From: Ceratodon purpureus | Taxonomy: Eukaryota; Streptophyta; Bryopsida; Pseudoditrichales; Ditrichaceae | Assembly (NCBI GenBank): GCA_014871385.1 | Contig: CM026421.1 | Coordinates: 18,883,981-18,947,980 of the forward strand | Reading direction: 5' to 3' | Length of the DNA stretch: 64,000 bases | Shown here: positions 47,877 to 63,017 of the stretch, in pieces | Numbering within the stretch: the first letter of the stretch is position 1 | Layout: every line of letters starts with the position of its first letter | The notes under the pieces: model-generated | Seen by the model: the letters and a program-made list of their open reading frames with translations, nothing else | Told to the model about the DNA's origin: nothing | The model's database searches: none | Program-made: the position numbers and the translations under genes

Positions 47877-49380
47877 AGGATTAAAATTAACTACAATGAA
47901 AATATTTAAATATGTTGAATTTCATATCATTAGGATGAATATCAAATTTATCATGAATCAATTAGAATGGATCAATAAAGGTGTATGTACCCATTGTGTA
48001 GAATGTTAAAAACTTGAGCAAAGAAATAAAAACCTTAGATCCAAGATTTTTAAAAAAAGCAAAGATAAGATTTGTTCCAGCCAAGATCTTTTTAAATAAA
48101 TAAAAAAATCATGTCATAACTAAGTATTGTTAATCATTCTCTTATACTCTGGCAATGACATGCATGACCTGACATGCAATGGCATAACATCAATGATATG
48201 TCTTACAAATTGTCCTTCTAAGCATGTCACTTAGATGCTAATACACAATTCTAAGTGAAACCATAGCATTTAAATCAACATTAAACCAATTTATGATTTA
48301 TTAAAAAATCATATAATATGTAACAATAAATGATGTCATCCAAATGGATTCTCATATCATTTAAATGATGTTTTGATAATATTTGTTTGAAAAAACAGTG
48401 TATCATACTCAATAACAACAATTTAAAGGTGAAAATCATTATAGATGTGAACATCAAATGCACAAGTGGACTTTCTTCAACTACATTTTATTTAAAAACT
48501 CAAAAATAATATTAATTTTTTTATGCAACTCTATCTAAATCGGTCATGTAGAACCCAAGAGTAGCCCTTGCATCGCAAATATTAAATTTGTCAGGCTTTA
48601 TTGCACCTAATCATACGTCCAAATAGTAATTGCATCTTCATATATGATATTTATGACTTCTATAACTAAAGACTAGTCTAAGATTAGTGTTGAGTGGCGG
48701 TGTGACTTATTTTCACATTGTCACAAGATGCCTTATTATCTTCGATAGGACTTTGGTTATAGATTTTAGGCAATTGAGAAAGTGTATACTTTTTGCTGAG
48801 TTGTGCTATGACAATACTCATAGTACAACAAGATGCTCTAAAGTATTGTATTTCTTTATTGTTGGGTAGCATTCAAAACATATTTTATTATAATTTATTT
48901 TTTTAATTTACAAATAATGTTAAATAGTGATCCCTGACTTCTTATTTATAGGAGAGTAAAAGGCACATGTCAAAAGATAGAAAAATGAGCTGGTTAGCAA
49001 AGAAAGCTCTCAGAAATTGAAGATCCATTCAAACACAAGTTTTTTTTTTTATGATTACTTGGTACCTAATTCTAAAAGCACCCTAGGGGTTCATTATTCG
49101 GGAAAAATTCATTCACAATTAGAGAAGTTGTACTTGTATACCCCGTTCTTTAAAAATCATTGCCTTTTTTGAGATCTTAGTACGAAAAAATTCATTTGCC
49201 ATGGGTGTAGGAAGACAGAAATTTCAGCAGATGTAAAAAAGTTAAAATCACATTTACTGAATGTACATTTTGTGAGTTCAGAGAAAAAATATCCTGACAC
49301 TTTGAACTCTTTAGGAGCATAGTTCAGGTATGGAAGAGCTTGTTACTCTTTCTAGAGTTTACAAGGTTAGGCCAAAGGTG
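47877..49380. other. AT-rich block, no supported gene
   Basis: Mostly non-coding. Its right end may contain further decayed exons of the unit at 49.4 kb, but I could not join them. Confidence 0.35.
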
Positions 49381-50384
49381 TATTAGGCAGAAAAGTTTAA
49401 TTTGGAGGATGAGTGTGGAAATTTCTAAGAAGTTGCAGCTCCCCACTCTGCATTGAATCAAATGCATATGGGTTCCAATTTTTACTTGTCAATGGCAGGT
49501 TTAGTTCGAGTGCCCTCACAACTATGATGGAGCTTGGTATTTTTTGAAAACCAAAGGATGTCCCTCAAAACGTGGTGAAATTAAAATGGCAGATTATGAT
49601 GCAAAAATTGTGACTTTTGAACATCGCTATGCTGATGAAGAAATTGGAAGGTAAATATCAAAAGCCTTGAGATTTTGAATGTAGATTCATTTAGATAAAT
49701 GTCATTTTTATGAATATTTTTATCATTACAATTTGAATGATATGAGCTAATGTTTATGTATGGTTTTTATAGGTTTCGACATAATGTTCAAGGTTGCTAC
49801 TATCGTGCTGATCAGTTAGCAAGTATGCTCTGTGATCATTTGAAGATCTAGTTTCCAAATATTTTTGAACATTTGGAGAATGTATTAAAAGAAGAAGACA
49901 CCGATGATGATGTAATATCTGCCTAGGTAATACATCTTTCACAACAATGTGTATTACCAAAAATTATCATTGTAATATCCATACAAATATAGATGATGTA
50001 TCATATGGCTTTTTCATTTGGTTCGGCCAATATGGTAAGTATGTAATTCATCATTTCTTATTTTTTTAAATGTAATCTGCTAGGTGCCTTTAATTATTGT
50101 ATTTTTTATTTTTATTAAATGGATTGTATTTTTTTATAGAGACTAAAGATCATAATGGTAACGAGGTGAAGTTTTAGTTGGCTAGAGTGAAACTATTTAC
50201 TATTCCACTTGTTGATGATGTCATGCTGTACAAATAAAAAGAATTGTGGCATTGTATGAGGACAATAGATGACAGGGGGCAGTTTGGTGTTGCCTTGTAT
50301 CATAAATCATCTTTTTTTAGATGGTATTCTATACTAGAAGGTCAAATCCTGAACAATATTGTAGACAAGCTTGTGGTTTCATAA
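49380..50384 (+). pseudogene. Broken multi-exon gene of repeat type, family unknown
   Basis: Several exon-like frames follow each other. 49506-49651 reads FECPHNYDGAWYFLKTKG and on to RYADEEIGR, ending in a stop at an intron-like GTAAAT. After TTTATAG, 49774-49925 reads FRHNVQGCYYRADQLASMLC and then, after a stop, FPNIFEHLENVLKEEDTDDD. An exon ending FFIWFGQYG precedes a donor near 50035. After an acceptor near 50141, ETKDHNGNEVKF continues through two in-frame stops to RTIDDRGQFGVALYHKSSFF. Introns, Cys/His-containing blocks and an acidic end mark it as formerly coding, and at least three premature stops mark it as dead. The last block loosely recalls DUF4216-like tails of plant transposon proteins, but I would not assign a family. 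Confidence 0.5.
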
Positions 50385-51085
50385 CTTGATTGTTGTGACA
50401 TTGAATACTAAAAGTATTGTTTGTAACCTGATTTTTTCACAACTTATGAACATATAAGTTGTAGGAATAAACCATTTTTTATATTACCATGTTTATCATA
50501 TTCATTGATATTTTGACATTGTTTACTAATTTGTTGGATATTTAGGCTCAAATTCTGTTCTAATCTTCACTTTAATCTTAATCGTTCAAGTCAATCTTAT
50601 CTGAAGTTGAAACAAATGAACCTAGAGGTTGTACTTCCATTATAAATCTCTATGTAGGTTTGAAATTATCTATGAATTACACTTGAGTGGTTGTTTCAAT
50701 TCTGAGTTGGTATATAACACCTCACATAACAAACTACATAAAAAACAAACTACATCAAATAGTAAAGTATTAAAAGTTTTTATACATTATTTTTTAAAAT
50801 TCATCATAGCCATTCTAAGTAACAAATTAAGGACATACTCATGATGAGTTTATAGATAGTTGTGGGAACAAACCATTTTTTATACTACTCTTTGTTCAAA
50901 CAGCTCTGCCCGAGGATGCTGCCTTGGCAGCGGAGGGAGGCACGTGAATTACCATACATTTTTTTCCCTCCCTCGGTCCTTTCGGATCCGAAGGGACGGT
51001 GGGTTGCCCTCAACAGTGCTTACTCTAGAGCTTCCCCGAGGATGCATCCACCTCGGTTGAGGGGAGGCTTTTGTTTATTTCATAA
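50385..51085. other. AT-rich stretch with a small GC-rich island
   Basis: 50.9-51.07 kb is a GC-richer insert with two GAGGATGC motifs and a palindromic CTTTCGGATCCGAAGG-type hairpin near 50978. Its origin is unknown. Confidence 0.35.
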
Positions 51086-51871
51086 ATTTCCCACCCCTTC
51101 AATATTATTTCGAATGAGCTTTTGTCTTGGGCAAATTGGGCAGGATTTCAAGAGGAAAGGAGGTGGTTTGCAATCAATGGGCTTCCATTGACTATACCAA
51201 ATAAACCTTCCTTGACTCACAAATGCTTTATGGTGAAATGCTTTGTCTGGAAAGAGAACATTTGTGAAGGAAGAGCAGCATCTGGTTTTGTTTTCTATGA
51301 CAGGTCAGAACAAGCTGCTCAGGGCATCATGTCAACTGATGGTCATGTCATGAACTGCATCAGTGTCGATTCCCTAACACTTGAATCAAAAATCGCAAGC
51401 CGTTTAGAGGAGCTCGTGAGAAGTCTCTCAATTTTCTTGAGGCTCTTGTGGACCTTTGCACCATGGAGAATAATATTGTCATGGACCTCACCACATCCAC
51501 ATGTAGATTAAATATCCTTTTACATAAATTTAGTACGTTATATTTGTTTCTAATGTTTTTACTCTTATTAATCCTTTATTCAATCTTCAGGTGCATCCAT
51601 TCGAGCTTGCAAAAGCATCAACCGACATGTCATTGCTTTTGCATATGAAAATGTCTTGTACAAGGAGGTACTAGTCCCTCTGCTCCCATAGCTTGGTGAA
51701 ATCCAGTCTGAGCAAGCGCCTTTACCTTCTCCAAAGAGGAAGCGTCCCTTGGAAAATGACTATGAGCATGAGAAAAAGATAGCCCTTAAGCGCTCTTGTA
51801 AGAAAGTCTTTACTATTAGCTTTTGATGTTTGTAGCGATTTCTTCTTAGGAAAATACGGTTTTGGCAATAT

Positions 51872-51915
<44 letters not shown>

Positions 51916-52248
51916 TCAAACGGGGGTCGAAAGCGTTGAAGACTCAAGGAATTGTCTCAAGGTATCTCAGCAAGATAAGAAGCCTTATTTGACCTTTTCG
52001 TGTTCCTTTAGTACGTAGAGAACTTTGCACAGGCAATGACGGCTGCTCCTTCACCACTTTCTTTCACAAAGCATCGTAGTCCAAATCGTGATGCCGAGCA
52101 GTATTTTGAGCTATTTGTAGAAGTAGATAATATGGTATTATGTGATGACAGTGATTCCAAGCATACGAACATTGAGGAAACTAATAATGACAGTGACTCT
52201 AAGCATGGGTACATTGAGATATCTAATGATGACAGTTCCTCTGGTTGA
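51086..52248 (+). pseudogene. Decayed permuted DNA methyltransferase-like gene, copy B
   Basis: An open frame from 51086 (after TAA) to about 51420 contains NELLSWANWAGFQEERRW, KCFVWKENICEGRAASGF and STDGHVMNCISVDSL. At 51418-51422 the reading frame shifts by one base and continues KSLNFLEALVDLC, then NNIVMDLTTST. An intron (51503-51590, GTAGAT...TTCAG) then joins to CASIRACKSINRHVIAF and YKEVLVPLL, followed by a stop at 51689-51691. KSLNFLEALV followed by VMDLTTSTCAS and RHVIAFAYE resembles motif X (KP..LL..L) followed by motif I (DPFxGSGTT) and the next strand in permuted N4C/N6A DNA methyltransferases. Both motif-I glycines are replaced (S and C). Further on, frames read PSPKRKRPLEND and, at 52036-52248, VDNMVLCDDSDSKH with a repeated DSDSKH and an acidic end. 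Frameshift and stop show it is not functional. Confidence 0.5.
51874..51912. repeat. Poly(T) tract of about 39 nt
   Basis: An uninterrupted T run inside the decayed copy B, between its basic segment and its acidic tail. On the minus strand it is a poly(A) tail-like run. Confidence 0.95.
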
Positions 52249-54391
52249 TTTATCATATTATTCAGAGGTGTGTGGCTTTATGATATATTAATCTTTTTTT
52301 TTTCTTATATTGGAATATTATTTAATTATGTATGTAATTTAATGTTGCAATGGATTACTTCTATCTTTACGACTTTGCCCTCTTTTTAAAATTGTAGAAT
52401 CTGTTGTAAACGAGTGCAAACCCAAACCCGGAGTATTCTCTAGACAACATTTAAGTTACTTGACTCTAGTGTCCCTAATGAAGATATGATATGTTCATGT
52501 ATTCTAACGCAATTTAGTGATACAAAAAATTACTAAAATAATATTGAAAAAAATATCCATGGTTATAGAATCTTCTTCTTCATTCTAACAATATTTTTAA
52601 GAAAAAAGTTTCAAGTTTTGAAAACTACTGCTCGCAGCTCACCGCTCACTATTCACCGCTCACAAGATAGCATTCCTGAGTTTAGAATTTTATTTCACTT
52701 TACTGTTTTGGATTAAAAAGTTTTTTCTAATAATTTTTTAATTTTTGATTTTGCATTCTTCTTTATATCCCTCTAAATTCTTCAATTCAATTAAGATATC
52801 TATTAGCTATGGAACTACTAAGATATATACTAGTATATGAAAAAATGAATTGAATCAATTTGGCATTGGATGAGCCAAATACAATACATCAAAAATCTTG
52901 AAGATCTCTATGATCATAAGCTGAGAATATATATTAATTGGAAATCAATTGAGGAGAATTATTTATCCATATTGTGTTTACAAATTGCAAAATTCATGTT
53001 TCACGTTTTTAATAAACAACTATACAAAAAACTTACCAATTAGATTCTATATGGAACAACCTAACTTCAAAATTAAATTTAAACTTCCTTCAACTCCAAA
53101 GTAAAAAATGAATTTAATTCTAAATCCCAAATTCAACCACCACCTGGACCATGCAAGTATGACCCAAGCCTTCAATGTTAACTATACGCATGCAAATGGT
53201 GAATTGAGTCTAAAGCATGGATCATATGCTTGTAGATTGAAAATTGAATGGCATTCTTAACACATTCCTTACATTGAACATGGTAGAAAATGAACATCCA
53301 AAAATTGGAACGCAGCAAAATGACAATATTTTGTTCATTGGATTGATAATTCTCTGAGACTTTATTTAACGGTGAGGGGTGGAATAATTAGTGTTGAATA
53401 TTTTTCTCTCCAATCCAACTAAATATCTTTTTGCAGCCTATAGCTAAAATCTATTTCAAACTATGAAGCCCCTCAAAATTCATAAATTTTTTCAATATTT
53501 TAAAATTATATTTCAAATATAAGAATTAGTTTTTAAAAAATTCTCTAATAACATTCTTATAATTTTTGATATTTGGTATCGTATATAATCCTATATCACT
53601 TCTAAATGGTTTTGGATAATTCAATGAAGTTGTTTTGGTTCCTAAAACATAATCATAGTTTATCTTCAACGAATAAATGGTACCCCATTTCAGGTCTAAT
53701 AAGTTTTTAAGATTACTACAAATATAACATCTTGTACCAAAAAACTGATCTTTATTCTCTATGTTCCCATCCTTAAGAACCAAGGAACTCATAGTTTAAA
53801 ATTCGAGCATCTCTAGATTGGGGTCACAAAAAACTTTATTTCAAAAACATGTCTAAGACATAAAAAAGATTTTTAACTCTATGAAAGTTTCAAGTTTGAC
53901 CTAAGTATTATTTTAATAAAGCCTTGCACAATATTTTGGTATTATGAGAATAATGTCGCATAAAAATACAACGACTTTATTCCAAAACAATTTTGTTCTA
54001 ATTAAATATTTTATATTATCCAATTAATTGAAAATAAGTTCTTTGAATTCACTTAAAACTCTTTAATTTTTAGACTACTTATGAAATTTTTATAACATTA
54101 ATCAATTGATTCTTTGTCCCCCACTCCCCCTCCCCCCTTTTTAAAATTAAAATAACATTTTTTTGAGAATTTATTGGGGACTAAGTGTACTATGGTACCA
54201 AGGTATTTGAGAAATTGAGAAATTATTTTATTTTGATTTTCACCTTAAATGGCTTTTAGACTTTTTTTAAAAAAAAAAAAAAATTTAAAAAAAAAATTAT
54301 TCGCAAAAGAAAAAAACATTTTTTTTTCCTTTACAAACTATCTGCAATGGGCTATTTAATGAAAACAATTCAAATAGATGAAAATGAATTC
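52249..54391. other. AT-rich gene-poor block
   Basis: No gene is supported. The minus frame at 53526-53792 is low-information AT-rich sequence. Homopolymer A/T runs occur at 54.26-54.33 kb. Confidence 0.4.
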
Positions 54392-54459
54392 ACTTGTAAA
54401 TGAAAAGAATACACATGTAAATGAAAAGAATAAACATGTAAATGAAAAGAATAAACATG
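54392..54459. repeat. 21-bp tandem repeat, about three copies, upstream of RPT4
   Basis: Units ACWTGTAAATGAAAAGAATA start at 54392, 54413 and 54434, followed by a broken fourth (ACATGA). It lies about 400 bp upstream of the RPT4 start codon, at the edge between AT-rich DNA and the gene island. Confidence 0.9.
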
Positions 54460-54670
54460 AAAAAACTTGGATTTTTTTTCCCCTCCCCACTCCAACAACT
54501 AAAATAAAAACAAATAATTTCTCACAAATCCCGCCCTCCCACAAAAATGGCTGGAATAAGAGCAAACTCACAGAAAATGCAAGAGTAGTCGTGTACACTT
54601 CGCAAGGCCAAGGCCGAGGCTGGCAAACACGACGTCAGCGAACAAACTCCTCGTTCTGAGCTCAAATCGC

Positions 54671-54679
54671 AACCCTAAT
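54671..54679. promoter_or_regulatory. Telo-box-like AACCCTAAT upstream of RPT4
   Basis: AACCCTAAT lies 155 bp before the RPT4 start codon in a short, GC-richer promoter or leader. Telo-box motifs are frequent near plant housekeeping gene starts. Weak single-motif evidence. Confidence 0.3.
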
Positions 54680-54833
54680 TGTGTCGCAGGAGGGCCCTCG
54701 CATCGACATCGTCATCGTCTTCCTCCCCATCGCCATTGTCGGTGCCCTCTCCCCCTCCCCTCCCTCCTCCTCTTCTTCCATCAATTGCCTCCCCTCTACT
54801 TGAGAGTTGGATCGGTTGTCGTCGCATCTGGCC

Positions 54834-58028
<3,195 letters not shown>

Positions 58029-59631
58029 GATGTGCAATTCCTTTTATGTCACAATTTGCCATCAGAGACTACTCTAGACATTTTTTCCAGAGCCTGAATC
58101 CTCATGAGAACAGTTTCAGGCACACTATGTGTATTCTACTGCTCATGTTCTGCTACTTCTGGAAAATAAATTGTCCTGTTTGTATGTACAAACGTTTATA
58201 TTTTCAATTCTGGCAATCTGCTTATGAGATCATCAAACTCCACTCTTTTGCAACCGTTTCATATTATTGCGATGATGTCTTGCGTCATTGCAGAAAGTAA
58301 CGAGACCTGAAGTCTTAAGGTTATCCAGCCAACTATTAGTGTTCACTAATACTAATATAGGGAATTTGTTTGAATACTATAGTTCATTTTATAGGGATCT
58401 GGAGCTCCTTGACACAAGGAGCGAGGATTATAGTTTTTCTACTGTGAAGGCAACCTTTCTTATGCTGGAGCATCCAGTCGATCTTGGGAGGCAAGAATGA
58501 GCTCGCCACTTTTCTTTTTCCTTATCTACTTTCAGAATTGTGGGTTGGGAATTCTCCAAGTGATTCCGATTATCATTGAGGTTGCTTGACCCGGTTTTCC
58601 GCTTCAGAATTTCTCGAAGATCTCTATAAAAAATAAAAGGTTAGGATTTGAAACAAGTTATCACGAACTTAATGTGTCACTGCTGGTCCACTCTGGTGAC
58701 TTCTTTAATCACGTCTCACCTGAGCGATGCAATGACCTAGACGCTGAATAGAAGCGTTCATTGTCTTTCTGCACAACTAACACAAAATCTCATGTCATTG
58801 ATGTAGCACACGATATAGTGTAATTCATCTCAGTTTACAAACACATAGTCGAATTAAAGGCTTGACTCTCCAATGGTGTTCGTTTTCTACAGAATCATGG
58901 ACAGTTGCTAACAGAGGTCGGAAAATCAACGGCTCGAGCCTGCACGCAAGAAAGACAGACGCTGCAGATTAATATGCGGCTACACTCCGGAAAAGGGAAG
59001 TTGTTTGCCCAATCAAGTCCTGTCTTGATTACGAAAGAGCTCGTCTTTGATCAAAGCATTGTCCGATGAGATAAGAGGAGTGGGATGGCATGCTGTGTTT
59101 GGTCCAGGTGTTTGAAAATGCACAGCCCGTGCAGTGCAGCAACACACGACGGCATGGTGGTTGGATTGAGAATCAGGGCTTTTCCGTGTCGACGTTTTGT
59201 TTGGGGTTTGCTTCACTCCACCGATGTGACCGATTTTTTCAAGTTTAGAAGAAGATGTACATGTCTGTTCTGGAGAATATGCGCTGGTAATCTCAGTCAT
59301 CAGTCTATCTTGTAAGCTTCTCCCAATTGCTGTCACATGCACTGGGTACATGTTTTTTTCGTCTCCTTTGGAGATGAACGTGAGCAGTTCTAACCACTGG
59401 TGTAAGCTTGTGTATGATGACCTGAAGAATGCAATACTAATATCAGTAGGACGGGATTTATTATTTGTGTACGTCACGTGGGTCACGTGGGGTTTAATCT
59501 CTTCCAGGAAGTAATGTTGACTGAGATGTTTGATACTCAAGGCAACACTAAGTTTTTTGTGGAATTGGAATGTCTACGATCGCGAGCTGCAGCCAAATTG
59601 AGGACGACAGGACCCGCAGTTTTGCCTTGCA
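58029..59631. other. 3' flank of RPT4 and upstream region of the long-chain-base kinase
   Basis: The first few hundred bases are probably the RPT4 3' UTR. Frames at 58288-58500 (+) and 59013-59540 (minus) have no recognisable content. 59.5-59.63 kb is the presumed promoter and leader of the next gene. Confidence 0.45.
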
Positions 59632-62600
59632 ATGTCGACCGACGCGGATTCTAGAAGGCAGCGCGACTACGTGTTTGTGGTGAACCCCAATGGTATGCAA
59701 TTGCGTTACTGTATGTGCAAGTTCCCTCCCATGGCAGTCAGTTGGAGAGAAGGCAGTTGTTACAGAGCGTTGAGTTTCGTTTTGTTTCTGTAGGTGCAAA
59801 TGGGCGCACAGGCCAGCAGTGGAAGAAAATGCTACCGGACCTAAAGTCCCGGCTCGGTAAAGATTGTAATGTACGCACCGCCGTATCTGATTCAGTGCAT
59901 TGACCAAAGTGCTGTATTGATGTTTTACTGTAACACTTATTTCTCTATACGCAGCCTTAAACCCTGTACCCATCTGCTGTGGAGGTTGCAGAGAGTCTTA
60001 ACACAATACTGTGAAAGTTTAGGGTTTCCATTTGATTGCAGAAGTATCATTTTTTTGTTCTGACATTGTAATATTTGTTTTATCTGTAATCTTATTCTTA
60101 TGACAGATCCGTGAGGCACTTACATCGGCCCCTTTACATGGAGTTGAAATTGCAAGAAAGGTGCGTATTCTGGTTGATGATGAGAGGGATGCCTAATAGA
60201 GACTTTCACTTGCAAAACCCTCGTGTCTCTACTAAGAATTCTCTGTTTTTTTTTTCCTTCTTTTTTCCTTGGAGTAAAAAAATTCAGGTAGATAACCTGC
60301 TGTGATATTTCGGGTTTATTGCATTATCTCAAACAGGCGGTACAAGATGGAGCTGCAGCCGTGATTGCTGTGGGCGGGGACGGAACATTGCACGAGGTCT
60401 TGCTGAATATACCAATTTCCTCTTAGTAGCTACTTTTATACATCCACGTTGTCTTGTTACGCCTTGGTGCATGTTGAGGGTTTGCAATGGAGCATTTTTC
60501 AATAGTAAAATCAGCTTCGTGTTTGGGTATTAGCTGACTGAAGGTGTTTTTTTGAGCAGGTGCTTAGTGGGTTCTTTACGGATGGGAAGTTGGTTCAACC
60601 TCGTGAGGCTCGTCCTGGACCACGGACGGCCCTTGGGGTATTACTGATTCTACCTATTTGTTTCTGCTCCATATTCTGAAGTTCTTAGTATTATTCTTCA
60701 TATTTATAATTGCATTCCTTATTTGTGTGAATATTTGGTGAGTATCTAGTTACTTACTGTGTACTTTTTGTGAATGGACTGAACAAAATTCTTGATCTTG
60801 AATCATATTTTTGCAAAGGTTCTCAATGCCGTTTCTTATTCTATGGCAGCTTATTCCTATGGGTACGGGCTCCGACCTTGCACGCCATTTCGGCTGGTGA
60901 GTGTCTCAACTTTAACATATCGTTGACTTGAAGTTCTGTGCAGTGTAAACTGCATGATCGTCCATGGTTCTACAGATTTTCAGAACTAATTTGTTGCACA
61001 ATCTGTAGGTTAGGAAGGGAAAACACATTTTGTCCTACAATGTTGGCTCTTTATTTAATAGGAAGTGTGACTCAAATATCTGTTTTGACAGGAAATCGAA
61101 TGACAGCCATGAAGCTATTGATCGCCTTGTTAAAGGTTTGTTTTCACCATCCATAGCATGACAAGATGAGCAAAGTTTTGGCCACATACATATCACGTAT
61201 GTTTTAAGTCCGACTATATCCTTGTGAATGAACAACTCCTTCGATCAGTTGGTATCAATTTTTCAGGTCTTGATTCATTATTATCTACTCTACTTACATA
61301 TTCGGTTGAAGCAGATCAAAGGCGGAAGATAGACGTAGGTCGAGTGCAATTGCCTGATGACAAAATTGATCGATACTTCCTCAGTGTGGCCAGTTTCCAT
61401 TTGTAAGTCTGAGGTGACACGATATTTTGATGCTCTTTTTGAGTTTGCTTATGTTTATTACTTCCTATCGTCTCAAGGTTTTATGCACGAAGCCAGCAGC
61501 TATATATTTTGATGAGACTAATTGTCTGAAATATTATGATCCTGCTAAGAACCGGCAGCATATTTATGAGGTTTTTCTGGGAATTCAAGGTTTACTTCTA
61601 GTTTGTGTCAGTGGATCACTCTTACATTCTATTAGCTTTCCTCTGCTTTAGCTCGGAAAATGAAAGTTGGGTTGCGTCTGAAAGTGATGTGCTTGTCTTC
61701 AGGAGTGCGAAGGCAGGTCACATTGCATCTATGTACAAAAAGTTTGGCAATCTCTGTTACGTTATTGGAGCAATCCAAGCCTTCATGACACATGAAAATA
61801 AGGACTTGAGAATGCGGGTGAGGATACGTGGATATCCTTTATCTGTACTAATGTTGCCTTTCTTCCCCCTCGAACTTTTCAATTTAAATTTATCGTTTGT
61901 CTCGGAGTAGCCAAAGCTGATAGATCCTACTGTTTGCCTTCTGCGTTCAAAATGTTTTAGCTGGACCAACTGATGTAGGATGTGGCGTTAGCAATTGTGG
62001 TCATGTGGTCTTAATCAAATCTGCATTGATCGGCAATTATGTCCCGTCTGTGGTGTGTTTGTTTCTTTCAGAAAGATGGGAGTCAGTGGACTGTAATCCC
62101 ACAAGTCACAGCTGCGTGTATTGGGAATTCTAAGTATTTTGGCGGAGGAATGAAGATTACACCGACTGCTGACCCCTTTAACGGCAGATTGGAGGTAAGA
62201 AAGTATTTTCAACGAGCTTAGAGTTATATCATTTATTGGATTTTGAAAAATTCTTTAGACACACGCATTGTCGTCTGTGCTTGAAAAACAGAAAGATCAT
62301 GGTTGTGCAATGTATGCTCACAGATACAGTATGAATAACTGTTCCCCTGAGAATATAATTGGAATGCTTTGCATGCAGTAGCAATTTACTGTTATTAATT
62401 GTGGTGGTTGCAGATGGTTACATTGACGGATTTCAAATGGTATGACTTCATTTTGAAGTTGCACACTTTATACCAAGGGACTCACGTGCATCTAGACAAG
62501 GTCACCACAACTAGGTACTCCACTCCTAAAGGTCCCATGGGGATAGTAGATGCGCTGCAGTATATTTGGCATTTGCTACCAACAGGAAGCTATGATGGCT

Positions 62601-63017
62601 CATCAGAACCACATTAGAACCACTTTAATGTAAATTCCTACTAAAATTTTGACCTCAATCCCATTAAAGTTGGTTCATTCCAGTTTCAAACAAAATATAT
62701 CGTATTCTACTTGCTACAGAGGCACTCTATTATGTTTAGGAGTTAAGGTCTGTAAGAGCAATGTTGGATTGCTATGTCTTACTATGGAGAGAAATACCTA
62801 GTTTTAAGTGTTGTAAAAGTATTCTGAACGCTCGGAAGGGAGACTTAATTTCTTTGTGATTTCTCTGAAATGTGGCAGTGTTCAAACCTTGGAGGTGGAG
62901 GATGCAGAGAACAAGTCAAAAGGGAGGGATGTCTATGTGCAAGCCGACGGTGAACAACTAGGTTTCCTTCCAGCAAAATTCTCGGTCTTACCCCAGGAAT
63001 TAGACTTCATACTTTAA
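59632..63017 (+). CDS. LCBK2: Sphingoid long-chain-base kinase (LCBK2-like, DAGK catalytic fold)
   Basis: Twelve + exons: 59632-59692, 59794-59870, 60107-60160, 60337-60396, 60560-60637, 60850-60896, 61092-61135, 61315-61402, 61703-61817, 62072-62194, 62414-62514 and 62879-63017. All are GT-AG and in frame, giving 328 residues. Plant LCBK2-type enzymes phosphorylate sphingoid bases (or act as related lipid kinases) using ATP. Motifs: nucleotide loop VVNPNGANGRTG near residue 16, the DAGK signature [10 protein letters not shown] near residue 76, and [14 protein letters not shown]. Later landmarks are [40 protein letters not shown] and [12 protein letters not shown], and the C-terminus [16 protein letters not shown]. 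The N-terminus is short, without a clear transit peptide, whereas some angiosperm homologues are annotated as mitochondrial. Exon 8 has an alternative acceptor upstream (61266) that would break the match to the family. Confidence 0.93.
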
